Assembly: GCA_031273185.1 (NCBI GenBank)
Contig: JAISSG010000004.1
Location: forward strand, 1 to 12,145
Reading direction: 5' to 3'
Length of the DNA stretch: 12,145 nt
From: Treponema sp.
GTDB taxonomy: Bacteria > Spirochaetota > Spirochaetia > Treponematales > Breznakiellaceae
Shown: positions 1-5,656 of the stretch, piece after piece
Numbering within the stretch: the first letter of the stretch is position 1
How the letters are laid out: every line of letters begins with the position of its first letter
The notes under the pieces: generated by a model
Seen by the model: the letters and a program-made list of their open reading frames with translations, nothing else
Database searches by the model: none
What the model was told of the DNA's origin: nothing
Translations under genes and position numbers: made by a program

Positions 1-1
1 C

Positions 2-160
2 GTGAAAGCCGCGAAGCATTGTAGGTTATCCGGTCAGCGGGAAAAAGAAATTCTGGAAGAAGTAACGTCTGCCGTTGTCAACTGGCGCAGGGTTGCCAAG
101 TCCTTTGGCATATCCGAAACCCACGCCGAGCGAATGAAATCGGCATTTGCGGTGGGTTGA
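2..160 (+). CDS. C-terminal fragment of a HipA-family protein (partial)
   Basis: An open frame enters from the left edge and encodes 52 residues before TGA. The segment RLSGQREKEILEEV, then AVVNWRRVAKSFGIS, then ERMKSAF, matches the usual end of HipA-family serine/threonine kinase-like toxins as I remember it: a short helix pair, a Trp-Arg pair, a Gly-Ile-Ser turn and a closing AF motif. HipA proteins phosphorylate a translation target and are normally paired with a HipB XRE antitoxin encoded upstream. That part, and all kinase motifs, lie outside the window, so activity cannot be judged. The gene converges on the XRE gene that ends five bases further on, which argues against that XRE gene being its HipB. 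The family call rests on the tail only. Confidence 0.6.
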   Translation: MKAAKHCRLSGQREKEILEEVTSAVVNWRRVAKSFGISETHAERMKSAFAVG

Positions 161-165
161 CACAT

Positions 166-474
166 TTACATTTCGCCCATCGTCCTGACCAGCGAGGTAA
201 TGAGCCTTTGATCCCGTTTATTGAGATTGAGGATGTTGCGGGCTAGCCTGCTGGCCTCTTTAGATGTGGAAGGGTCCTCGCCGGTTACCAGATATTCCAC
301 CGTAACGCCCAGGGCTTTTGCGATTTTCACCGCCGCATCGGCAGGGGGCATGGAAGCCCTGGTACGCACATAGGTATCGATTGCCCGTTTCTGGACACCT
401 GATAGGGCTGCCAGTTCCTTTTTCAGCATGCTGTTGTAGACCAGTTCCTGCTTTAAATTCTCTCCAAATCCCAT
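166..474 (-). CDS. XRE-family HTH transcriptional regulator (module 1)
   Basis: This 102-aa protein has a lambda-repressor/Cro-type helix-turn-helix across about residues 5-65. It ends in the stretch KIAKALGVTVEYLVTGE, a hallmark of XRE regulators. A short basic helical tail (residues 72-102) may serve in dimerisation. It has no signal peptide or enzymatic domain, so a cytosolic DNA-binding role is expected. The start at 474 is chosen because the XRE fold begins there; an in-frame ATG at 576 would put extra non-conserved residues across the inverted repeat. No clear Shine-Dalgarno site precedes the ATG. The 486-530 inverted repeat starts 12 bases upstream, and a peptide/lipoprotein operon is divergent on the other side, so autorepression and control of that operon are likely (inferred). 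Confidence 0.85.
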   Translation of the reverse strand: MGFGENLKQELVYNSMLKKELAALSGVQKRAIDTYVRTRASMPPADAAVKIAKALGVTVEYLVTGEDPSTSKEASRLARNILNLNKRDQRLITSLVRTMGEM

Positions 475-485
475 GATCGTAGGGT

Positions 486-530
486 ACACAAATGTTAGTC
501 GGGGCTCTTGACAACGACTAAGATATGTGT
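486..530. promoter_or_regulatory. Imperfect inverted repeat, probable operator of the divergent XRE regulator
   Basis: The arm ACACAAATGTTAGTCG (486-501) and the arm CGACTAAGATATGTGT (515-530) are reverse complements at 14 of 16 positions, separated by 13 bases. The innermost seven bases (TTAGTCG/CGACTAA) are perfect. The plus-strand -35 box TTGACA (508-513) lies inside the spacer, and the right arm fills the -35/-10 gap. A dimer bound here would block that promoter. The repeat lies directly upstream of the XRE start at 474, the usual place for an autoregulatory operator. Operator function is inferred. Confidence 0.65.
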
Positions 531-537
531 CTACTAT
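508..537 (+). promoter_or_regulatory. Sigma-70-type promoter for the peptide/lipoprotein operon
   Basis: A perfect -35 box TTGACA (508-513) is followed 18 bases later by the -10-like TACTAT (532-537). A start near 544 would give a leader of about 70 bases before the first gene at 617. The element overlaps the inverted repeat at 486-530, which suggests repression by the divergent XRE protein. Confidence 0.55.
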
Positions 538-616
538 ATTAATATGCAGACGGCGATATGCGTCTTGCAGGAGCAAAATTTGGCTTGCTTGCTGCTACGG
601 CGGCGAAGGAGGAAAA

Positions 617-778
617 ATGGGCAAAGGCGGTTCAGGTTCAAAGGGCGGAACAGGAAAATCCAGCGGCGCGAATCAGGGAGGGAAGCCCTCAAGCCATCCC
701 GGTCCGGGCGGAAATTGGCCAAGTACCACTGGCAACCAGTCTGGCGGCGACAGGGGCAACGCACCGGCAAAGAAGTAG
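617..778 (+). CDS. 53-aa Gly/Ser-rich small protein, function unknown
   Basis: The start is fixed by a strong Shine-Dalgarno site (GAAGGAGGAAAA) right before ATG 617. The frame is open further upstream (from about 527), but that part is unsupported. The product is 53 residues: almost one third glycine, with many Ser, Asn, Lys and Pro, a single tryptophan in NWPSTTGN, and ending in NAPAKK. There is no signal peptide, membrane segment or cysteine, so it is probably soluble, basic and largely disordered. It lies 32 bases before the lipoprotein at 811, behind the same TTGACA promoter, so the two are probably co-transcribed. I do not recognise the family with certainty. The ribosome-binding site and operon position make it a credible gene, not a chance frame. 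Confidence 0.65.
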   Translation: MGKGGSGSKGGTGKSSGANQGGKPSSHPGPGGNWPSTTGNQSGGDRGNAPAKK

Positions 779-810
779 CGGTTATTAAAGTTCAATAAAA
801 GGAGAGAAAA

Positions 811-1545
811 ATGACAAACAAAAAGTTTTTCGCGGGAATGCTGGCAATGGCGCTGGTATTTGGAATGATGGTTGTTGGGTGTGAAGGGGAGCCAGATGAT
901 GATCCTGATCCTTATGTTCCCTCAACAAGAGAACCACTTACCGGTACGGTAACGGTTACTTCTAACGTGGTTTATACATACCCAAATGAAGTAATGACCC
1001 TGACTGCCAATACGGATGGCCTCAACATAAATAATCCTGCCTCGTTCAGTTTTTCTTACCAATGGATGAGGGACAATGTAAACATCACTAGCAGAGGGAG
1101 CTCCAAAACCTATGAAGTCACTTCTGCCGATTACGGGAAAACACTCAAAGTACGGGTTACATATTCTGCTTTTTCGGGCGAGCAATTCGGAGAGATTGTG
1201 GTTCAAAGTCCGGCAACGCTTAGCCTGACTTTAAAGTGGGATGCCAATGCCGGTAAAAAAGACACTAAGATAATTATCGAAAGAGGATCGAATGACCGTC
1301 TTTGGGCAACAACCGCCGCAAATCTTACAACAACAGGAACAACGATTACCCTTGCTACATGGCTTGAAACGCAGTTCAAAATCAGGACCGAATATACTTT
1401 TGTTGAGACGAAGTTCTATTTTAAGAAGGACAATGCGCTTGGTAGCGAGCTGTTTGATCTTACAGCAGGATCAAAAACATACACGTTAACAAATGTGGCT
1501 GATAGTTTTGGTCTTTTGACAGGTCTTTTTGCAACAGAGGGATAA
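811..1545 (+). CDS. Lipoprotein with an Ig-like (YQW-type) domain
   Basis: This 244-aa protein starts at ATG 811 behind AAAAGGAGAG. A charged N terminus (TNKK), a hydrophobic stretch and the lipobox VVGC (residues 21-24) predict lipidation at Cys24; an acidic linker DDDPDP follows. Residues about 43-132 look like an Ig-like beta-sandwich: GTVTV, then YQWMRDN, then KTYEVTSADYGKTLKVRV. This YQW-to-YxVTxxDxGK signature occurs in repeated surface-protein domains. Residues 137-235 form a second Thr-rich, probably beta-rich domain that I cannot name. It is likely an outer-surface or periplasmic binding or structural protein. It is the second gene of the operon opposite the XRE regulator and is probably controlled through the 486-530 palindrome. 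Confidence 0.82.
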   Translation: MTNKKFFAGMLAMALVFGMMVVGCEGEPDDDPDPYVPSTREPLTGTVTVTSNVVYTYPNEVMTLTANTDGLNINNPASFSFSYQWMRDNVNITSRGSSKTYEVTSADYGKTLKVRVTYSAFSGEQFGEIVVQSPATLSLTLKWDANAGKKDTKIIIERGSNDRLWATTAANLTTTGTTITLATWLETQFKIRTEYTFVETKFYFKKDNALGSELFDLTAGSKTYTLTNVADSFGLLTGLFATEG

Positions 1546-1606
1546 TGTTTGTTAAACCGATGTAACAGTTGCTGCCGATGACGCAACGGCGGCAATCGCT
1601 AGAATC

Positions 1607-1639
1607 GTCTGATGTACCTGATTTGAAGGTACGCCAGAC
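1607..1639 (+). other. Stem-loop after the Ig-like lipoprotein gene
   Basis: GTCTG (1607-1611) pairs with CAGAC (1635-1639), and GTACCT (1614-1619) pairs with AGGTAC (1627-1632). A 2x2 internal loop lies between the two helices and the apical loop is 7 bases. It could end transcription of the 617-1545 operon, but no T-run follows within ten bases, so it is not called as an intrinsic terminator. A role in 3'-end protection is also possible. Confidence 0.4.
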
Positions 1640-1773
1640 ATTATCGGTAAATTCTGCCACATTTTTTCACCTGAATTCTACATTTTTAAGGTGTACAAAA
1701 CAAGGGTATCGCCTGTTAACGAGAAGCCCCCTTTTGTCCCGCTGGGGTAATTTCCACTCGCCGCTCTTTACGC

Positions 1774-1825
1774 CCCGGCGAGAGTCCCCCCGTCGCCGGG
1801 CCTTTGGGTTTGGGAACTCTCGCCG
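1774..1825. repeat. GC-rich overlapping inverted repeats (alternative hairpins)
   Basis: CGGCGAGAGT (1776-1785) is perfectly complementary to ACTCTCGCCG (1816-1825), and the helix continues through CCC/GGG past a single bulged A. In competition with it, CCCGGCGA (1774-1781) pairs perfectly with TCGCCGGG (1793-1800). Both helices use 1776-1781, so only one can form at a time. The repeats lie just past the stop of the minus-strand lipoprotein gene and could form in its 3' end, but no T-run makes them a standard terminator. Confidence 0.55.
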
Positions 1826-1833
1826 CGGTGCCG

Positions 1834-2766
1834 TTACTGGTCGCGCCGTAACCGGCTAAAGGCCTTGTTAAGCGCGGGATTTCCGGCCCCGGGCGCGCCC
1901 GGCAGCAATCTTTGCGGCGATGGTACAATGCTGTAACCTGACCCGTAGTCACCGTAGCTGTCTTCCCACAGCACCCACCTGAGGTCAGGGTTGCCCATAG
2001 ACAGGGTCATGGTGCTCGTCACGGTGGCGTTAGAGAAATTGTCTGTCCACTTCTCTGTATGTGTAAATATATCGCGCACGGCGTTCCAGCCCGCTTTGAG
2101 TTCAAGCCTAAAGGTACTGGAACTGGTTTTATAGGTCAATGTTGTAAAGGTACTGTCGTCCTCATCGTGGGGCCAAGTTTCGGTTCCAGACATGGTTTTT
2201 CCCGTCCCGCTGATGGTGACATCGCTGTCGACATACACATATATCACTCTATCATCAGAGATATAAACATTTGGCGAGTTGTCGTTGGGCGTGTAGTTGT
2301 AGTTGTGCGTGCTGTTGTTCTTGGACAGAGACCAGTAGTCACCATCAATGGAAAGAATGTAGCAGTTAATATCCGCGTTACCGGGCTGGATTTGGAAATT
2401 GTCATAGTACAGAACAAACCTATCTTCGTCATCGTCCCATGGACCAAACATACCCATATTATCCTCAATCGGACTTAAATTGCCCGGCACTCCAATGGAG
2501 TAGTTGAGCACCCCCCTGGTTATCGCCCCGGTCCCGCCATTGGAAACGGGAATATCTTTGCTGCCGGTGTATTTCTCGTAGCTCAAGCTGTAGCCCGTAG
2601 GCGTTTCATTATCCTTCCCCGTGTACACCTGGCCGGAAAGCTCCAGCGTGTTACCCAGGAAAGTGGGGCCGCCGCCACCGCCGCTGTCAGTGGGGCAAGC
2701 CGCCATAAAAAGCCCGATTAGCGCAACCAGCGCGCTAATCCCGAAAAGTCTCGCCAGGTTTTTCAT
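1834..2766 (-). CDS. Lipoprotein of unknown function (module 2)
   Basis: This 310-aa product starts at 2766 behind AGGAGGG on the minus strand. The signal peptide has a basic start (KNLAR), a hydrophobic core and the lipobox MAAC (residues 21-24). A Gly-rich linker (GGGGG) follows, a common Treponema lipoprotein pattern. The mature part is rich in Asp, Tyr, Ser and Thr, with alternating hydrophobic residues (FVLYYDNFQI, RVIYVYVDSDVTI) that suggest a beta-rich fold. I recognise no domain. Residues from about 282 (RLLPGAPGAG to RLRRDQ) are GC-rich, basic and unlike the rest. They are encoded by a segment with a 14-bp palindrome and look like a replaced or read-through C terminus. The gene is divergent from the XRE regulator at 2912 and probably controlled through the palindrome between them. 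Confidence 0.75.
   Translation of the reverse strand: MKNLARLFGISALVALIGLFMAACPTDSGGGGGPTFLGNTLELSGQVYTGKDNETPTGYSLSYEKYTGSKDIPVSNGGTGAITRGVLNYSIGVPGNLSPIEDNMGMFGPWDDDEDRFVLYYDNFQIQPGNADINCYILSIDGDYWSLSKNNSTHNYNYTPNDNSPNVYISDDRVIYVYVDSDVTISGTGKTMSGTETWPHDEDDSTFTTLTYKTSSSTFRLELKAGWNAVRDIFTHTEKWTDNFSNATVTSTMTLSMGNPDLRWVLWEDSYGDYGSGYSIVPSPQRLLPGAPGAGNPALNKAFSRLRRDQ
1889..1902. repeat. 14-bp perfect GC palindrome inside the lipoprotein 3' end
   Basis: CCGGGCGCGCCCGG is its own reverse complement. It lies in the atypical GC-rich tail of the minus-strand lipoprotein gene and probably belongs with the inverted-repeat block at 1774-1825. A second imperfect repeat (GCCGTTAC 1830-1837 with GTAACCGGC 1848-1856) overlaps the stop codon of the gene. 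Confidence 0.5.
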
Positions 2767-2811
2767 AAAACCCTCCTCATATGGTGCGTATTTGGGTCAT
2801 CTATATGGAAT

Positions 2812-2861
2812 ACAACCCAATATATGTGAATATCAAAATATCAAATATATTGGATGGTTGT
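2812..2861. promoter_or_regulatory. Inverted repeat, probable operator between lipoprotein and XRE gene
   Basis: CCAATATAT (2817-2825) and ATATATTGG (2845-2853) are perfect reverse complements separated by 19 AT-rich bases. Allowing a 3-base insertion, the match extends outward: ACAACC...CAATATAT on the left against the reverse complement of ATATATTGGATGGTTGT on the right. The spacer holds the direct repeat AATATCAA/AATATCAA (2829-2844). The element overlaps the minus-strand promoter of the lipoprotein, and its edge lies about 50 bases from the XRE start, as expected for a shared operator. Function is inferred. Confidence 0.55.
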
Positions 2862-2864
2862 CAA
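2835..2864 (-). promoter_or_regulatory. Sigma-70-type promoter for the module 2 lipoprotein
   Basis: Read on the minus strand, TTGACA (2864-2859) is perfect and is followed after 18 bases by TATTTT (2840-2835), a 4-of-6 -10 box. Transcription would start near 2828, giving a leader of about 60 bases before ATG 2766. It is embedded in the inverted repeat at 2812-2861. Confidence 0.45.
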
Positions 2865-2911
2865 TACTTTCAGATTGGATGAGGCTAAATAATCAATCCA
2901 TTGATGTGTAT

Positions 2912-3238
2912 ATGACAGACATAAAGAAGCTGTTGGGCGCCAATATACGGCATTACCGGGCAAGCCTCGGCATCTCGCAGGAAAAATTGGCCGAAATGGC
3001 GGGCATGGCGGCCAATTACCTTGGCCTGCTTGAAAACGGCAGGAAATTCCCCTCGTCGGAGATGATCGAGCGGATAGCCCTTGCCCTTGGGAAAGATTCA
3101 GCCGATCTCTTTGCCGTTGCCCCAATCCGGGAAAACTGGAAGGAAACAATTTTGTTGAAGATGAATATGGTGATAGATGGCGAGCTGCGTTCCCTCGGCA
3201 ATAAGGCAACGGGGGAAGAATGCCCGAAAAATGGCTGA
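2912..3238 (+). CDS. XRE-family HTH transcriptional regulator (module 2)
   Basis: This 108-aa protein has a textbook XRE helix-turn-helix at residues about 6-62: LGANIRHYRASLGISQEKLAEMAG, then NYLGLLENGRKFPS, then MIERIALALG. A 40-residue polar tail follows. It is probably a dimeric cytosolic DNA-binding protein. ATG 2912 is chosen because the fold starts at DIKKLLGANIR; an in-frame ATG at 2879 would add eleven unconserved residues, and neither start has a clear Shine-Dalgarno site. An AT-rich AATAAT (2888-2893) could be a -10 box, making the leader very short. The gene is divergent from a lipoprotein gene with a palindrome between them, the same layout as at 166-1545. Confidence 0.85.
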   Translation: MTDIKKLLGANIRHYRASLGISQEKLAEMAGMAANYLGLLENGRKFPSSEMIERIALALGKDSADLFAVAPIRENWKETILLKMNMVIDGELRSLGNKATGEECPKNG

Positions 3239-3344
3239 CAGGATCGATTATGCAAACTGAATAACGGTCTTGGAAATTGCAGCGGGAACCATGAGGCATT
3301 GGGTGCAAAGTTGCCGTCTGGCAAGGTGGGGAAATGCAGCGCCC

Positions 3345-3359
3345 GGGGCGGACCGCCCC
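3345..3359. repeat. Short perfect GC hairpin upstream of the moxR-like gene
   Basis: GGGGCG (3345-3350) and CGCCCC (3354-3359) form a perfect 6-bp stem with a 3-base loop. The flanking bases CTACTCCC lack the T-run of a terminator. The reverse strand reads GTAGGGGCGGTCCGCCCC, which resembles small GC-rich palindromic repeats scattered between genes in many bacteria. A second small stem (TTGCC 3311-3315 with GGCAA 3320-3324) lies just before it. The rest of 3239-3397 shows no gene. Confidence 0.45.
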
Positions 3360-3382
3360 TACTCCCTCTCCCCGTGCCAATA

Positions 3383-3391
3383 TGCTATGCT
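3383..3391 (+). promoter_or_regulatory. Possible extended -10 element giving a leaderless moxR message
   Basis: TGCTATGCT fits an extended -10 (TG-N-TATGCT). A start about seven bases downstream would fall on the ATG at 3398. This fits the absence of any Shine-Dalgarno site before that ATG. I see no -35 box at the right distance, so the call is tentative. Confidence 0.3.
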
Positions 3392-3397
3392 TTTCCA

Positions 3398-4336
3398 ATG
3401 AGACTTGAAAACACCGTTGGCGCGCTGCTTGAAGGAGCACAGCGGATTATCAAAGGCAAGCGGGAATTTCTGGAACTGCTGGTCGCGGCTGCCCTCGCCG
3501 GGGGCCATGTGCTTATCGAGGACAATCCGGGGCTGGGCAAGACTACCGTGGCAAAGACGCTGGCGAAGCTCATCGAGGGCAAGAAGGGGATCGTCTTCAA
3601 GCGAATCCAGTTTACCCCCGACCTTTTGCCCTACGACATTACCGGCGTTGACGTGTTCGATCCCAAGACGCTGCGGTTCCGCTTTGTCCCCGGCCCGGTG
3701 CTGGCGAACATCGTGCTTGCCGACGAGATAAACCGCGCCACGCCCAAGGTGCAGTCCGCGCTTCTGGAGGTGATGGCGGAGCGGCAGGTTACGATTGGAA
3801 AGAAGACCCACCGGCCCCCCGAGCCGTTCCTCGTCATCGCCACGGAAAACCCCATCGAGAGCGAGGGGACATTCCCCCTGCCGGCGGCCCAGCTTGACCG
3901 TTTCATGATGAAGCTCTCGATGGGCTACCCCGACCGGGACGCGGAGCTTGAGATACTCGACGAAAACCCCGCCGAGGAAGGTTTGGCGAAACTTGACCCG
4001 GTGATCACCATTGATGAATTCCTGGCGGCAAAAAAAGCCGCGGGCAGGGTGTTCTGCCACCAGGCGCTGAAAGAGGCCATCGCCGACGCTGTCCGCGACA
4101 CGAGGATACACCGGGCCTTTGCGCTGGGGGCGAGTCCGCGCGCCGGCCTGCACCTGCTTGAAGCGACCAGGGCGCTGGCCCTGACGAGGGGACGGGACTA
4201 CGTTATCGACGAGGATCTGGCGATCCTTGCCGCGCCGGTGCTGGCCCACCGCGTGAGGCTCCGCGATCCCAGGGCCAGGGCGGACGGGCTTGTCCGGGAC
4301 ATCTGCCTTGCCCGAATCAACGGAATCAAAAACTAG
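3398..4336 (+). CDS. MoxR-family AAA+ ATPase
   Basis: This 312-aa protein has the full length of the family. It has Walker A NPGLGKTT (residues 43-50), Walker B IVLADEINRA (105-114), sensor 1 FLVIATENP (144-152), the following GTFPLPAAQLDRFMM segment, and sensor 2 near GASPRAGLHLLEATRA (244-259). MoxR ATPases are thought to act as chaperone-like machines that mature or insert substrates for neighbouring VWA/DUF58 proteins. ATG 3398 is chosen because the MoxR fold starts there; an in-frame ATG at 3299 would add a Pro-rich stretch across the GC hairpin. There is no Shine-Dalgarno site. The stop TAG shares its G with the GTG start of the DUF58 gene, which indicates translational coupling. It is the first gene of a three-gene operon. 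Confidence 0.93.
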   Translation: MRLENTVGALLEGAQRIIKGKREFLELLVAAALAGGHVLIEDNPGLGKTTVAKTLAKLIEGKKGIVFKRIQFTPDLLPYDITGVDVFDPKTLRFRFVPGPVLANIVLADEINRATPKVQSALLEVMAERQVTIGKKTHRPPEPFLVIATENPIESEGTFPLPAAQLDRFMMKLSMGYPDRDAELEILDENPAEEGLAKLDPVITIDEFLAAKKAAGRVFCHQALKEAIADAVRDTRIHRAFALGASPRAGLHLLEATRALALTRGRDYVIDEDLAILAAPVLAHRVRLRDPRARADGLVRDICLARINGIKN

Positions 4337-5640
4337 TGCCAAGGGCAAGGCGGGCGGTGTTCGTCCCCCAGGCGGCGGGGATATTCATCATGCTGATAGT
4401 GATTATGGCGTTTGCCGCAGCCGCGCTCAGGCAGGACCTGGCCCTTGCCCTCGCCGGGGCCGCGTTCCTCCTGCCCTGGGCCTACTGCCTTGCCATGACC
4501 CTGCTTCTCGCGCTGGTACATGGCCGCCGCGCCCGCCGGGCCTGCATCCGCGTCAGCCCGAGGGAAATTGCCGCCGGCGAATCGGCAGAGGCCTTGTACC
4601 GCGAGGGCGAAACCGCCCCGGCGGCGGGCAGGATACCCCAACTGCCGGGGATACTGGTACGCTGCCGCCTTGCGCTTGCCACCAGTGACGGGCGGCGGAT
4701 ACAGCACGACTTCAACCCAGCCGGCCCGCCGCCGCATGTTTTCGAGGTTCGCGGGCGCGGCGCGTATTTCGCCGGCTGCGACGAGCTGGCCGTTTTTGAC
4801 ATACTCGGCTTTTTCCGCTTTGCCTACCGCCTGCCCGCGGAAAACGGCGCGAGGCTTCTTGCCAGCCCCCGCCCGGCGGGCGAGGCGCCGGCGTTCAGCG
4901 CCCGCGCCGGGGATTCCAGCCTCAAGCCGGAATTTTCCTTCCAGCGCACCGACAACCTCATCGACCACCGCCCCTACATACCGGGCGACGATCCGCGCCG
5001 GATCAACTGGAAGCTCTACGGCCACGGCGGCGGGCTTTTTGTCCGCGAGGGCGAGCGCGAGCCGCCGCCCCACTCGAACATCGCCATTTTGGTTGACGGC
5101 GAATACGATCCCCTGCTGTACGACGCCCGCTCGGCGCGGCACGGGGTTGACGCGCTGTGCGCGAGCGCCCTTGCCGCAGCCCTGGCCTGCGCGGAGTCGG
5201 GAATGGACGTGGTGGTTGGGCATACTGCTGGCTCCCAGGGAGACGCGTCGAACCTTCAGTTCGCGGCGCAGGGATTTGCGCGAGATTTGGAAGCGGCGCG
5301 TGGCTCTCCGTGCTGTGGGCCAAAGGAATTCGCCTCGGCGCTGGCATGGCCTGCGGCGATGCCCCTGCCCGCTTCTCCCCGGCTGCCCGCAGTGCCGGAA
5401 GACCGGGGCGTTCTGATTCTGGCCCTCCCCCGTTCCACTGCGGAACAGTCGGCGCTTGATCGTTTTCTCAAGGATGCAGTTGCCCGCAGTGGCGGCAAGG
5501 CCCCGCCGGTTGACCTCTTGTTCCTCTGCGCCCCGGCTGATGATAATTTTGCTTCAGAGCGTCTGGCCGCCGCCGAAACCTGCGTCAAATTGTACAACCA
5601 GCGCCCCGGTGTCAGGGCGAGGGTAGGGAGCGGGGAGTAG
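4336..5640 (+). CDS. DUF58-family membrane protein
   Basis: This 434-aa protein starts at GTG 4336, overlapping the MoxR stop by one base. A basic N terminus (PRARR) precedes two membrane segments (about residues 11-31 and 36-61). The soluble part carries the DUF58 signature RPYIPGDDPRRINWK (212-226), followed by a GLFVREGERE stretch and then AILVDGEYD (250-258). This last site is where VWA-like members usually carry a metal-binding DxSxS motif; here it reads DGEYD, so metal binding is doubtful. DUF58 proteins are routinely encoded next to MoxR and transglutaminase genes and are thought to be their partners at the membrane. An ATG at 4390 is an alternative start but would remove the basic N terminus. 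The C terminus (RARVGSGE) is encoded by a 7-bp tandem repeat. Confidence 0.88.
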   Translation: MPRARRAVFVPQAAGIFIMLIVIMAFAAAALRQDLALALAGAAFLLPWAYCLAMTLLLALVHGRRARRACIRVSPREIAAGESAEALYREGETAPAAGRIPQLPGILVRCRLALATSDGRRIQHDFNPAGPPPHVFEVRGRGAYFAGCDELAVFDILGFFRFAYRLPAENGARLLASPRPAGEAPAFSARAGDSSLKPEFSFQRTDNLIDHRPYIPGDDPRRINWKLYGHGGGLFVREGEREPPPHSNIAILVDGEYDPLLYDARSARHGVDALCASALAAALACAESGMDVVVGHTAGSQGDASNLQFAAQGFARDLEAARGSPCCGPKEFASALAWPAAMPLPASPRLPAVPEDRGVLILALPRSTAEQSALDRFLKDAVARSGGKAPPVDLLFLCAPADDNFASERLAAAETCVKLYNQRPGVRARVGSGE

Positions 5641-5656
5641 GGAATGGGGAGCGGGG
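5622..5656 (+). repeat. Degenerate heptanucleotide tandem repeat across the DUF58/transglutaminase junction
   Basis: Five consecutive 7-mers follow one another: GGTAGGG, AGCGGGG, AGTAGGG, AATGGGG, AGCGGGG (consensus A-G/A-T/C-A/G-GGG). They hold the DUF58 stop codon (5638-5640) and the ATG at 5644. They resemble the short heptameric tandem repeats known from cyanobacterial intergenic DNA. Because 7 is not a multiple of 3, gain or loss of one unit would change the DUF58 tail and the spacing to the next start. Confidence 0.6.

Larger units (their letters stand above)
1546..1833. other. Intergenic region between convergent lipoprotein genes
   Basis: No convincing gene is present. The first part holds the stem-loop at 1607-1639 and a smaller one (TTGCTGCCG 1569-1577 with CGGCGGCAA 1587-1595, one mismatch). 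The plus strand at 1562-1609 reads as the short protein-like run VTVAADDATAAIARIV followed by a stop. This is in another frame from the lipoprotein gene, so it may be a decayed coding remnant. From about 1740 the sequence turns abruptly GC-rich and holds strong inverted repeats, annotated separately. Confidence 0.45.

Noticed and set aside
166..474. XRE gene as the HipB antitoxin of the left-edge HipA
   Set aside because: HipB genes normally precede hipA on the same strand. This gene is convergent with the hipA end and has its own operator, so it belongs with the divergent lipoprotein operon.
1569..1859. Open frame of 96 codons on the plus strand
   Set aside because: It has no Shine-Dalgarno site, crosses several hairpins, and has a composition that follows the GC-rich repeats. 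It also overlaps the lipoprotein 3' end.
1716..1952. Open frame of 78 codons on the minus strand
   Set aside because: It overlaps the C-terminal tail of the lipoprotein in another frame. It is basic and low in complexity, as expected for translated GC-rich repeats.
2059..2478. Plus-strand open frame of 139 codons
   Set aside because: It is antisense to the well-supported lipoprotein gene and lacks start signals and recognisable motifs.
2806..2817. TGGAATACAACC also found near 12080
   Set aside because: A 12-base match between two places in 12 kb is expected several times by chance, and the surroundings are unrelated.
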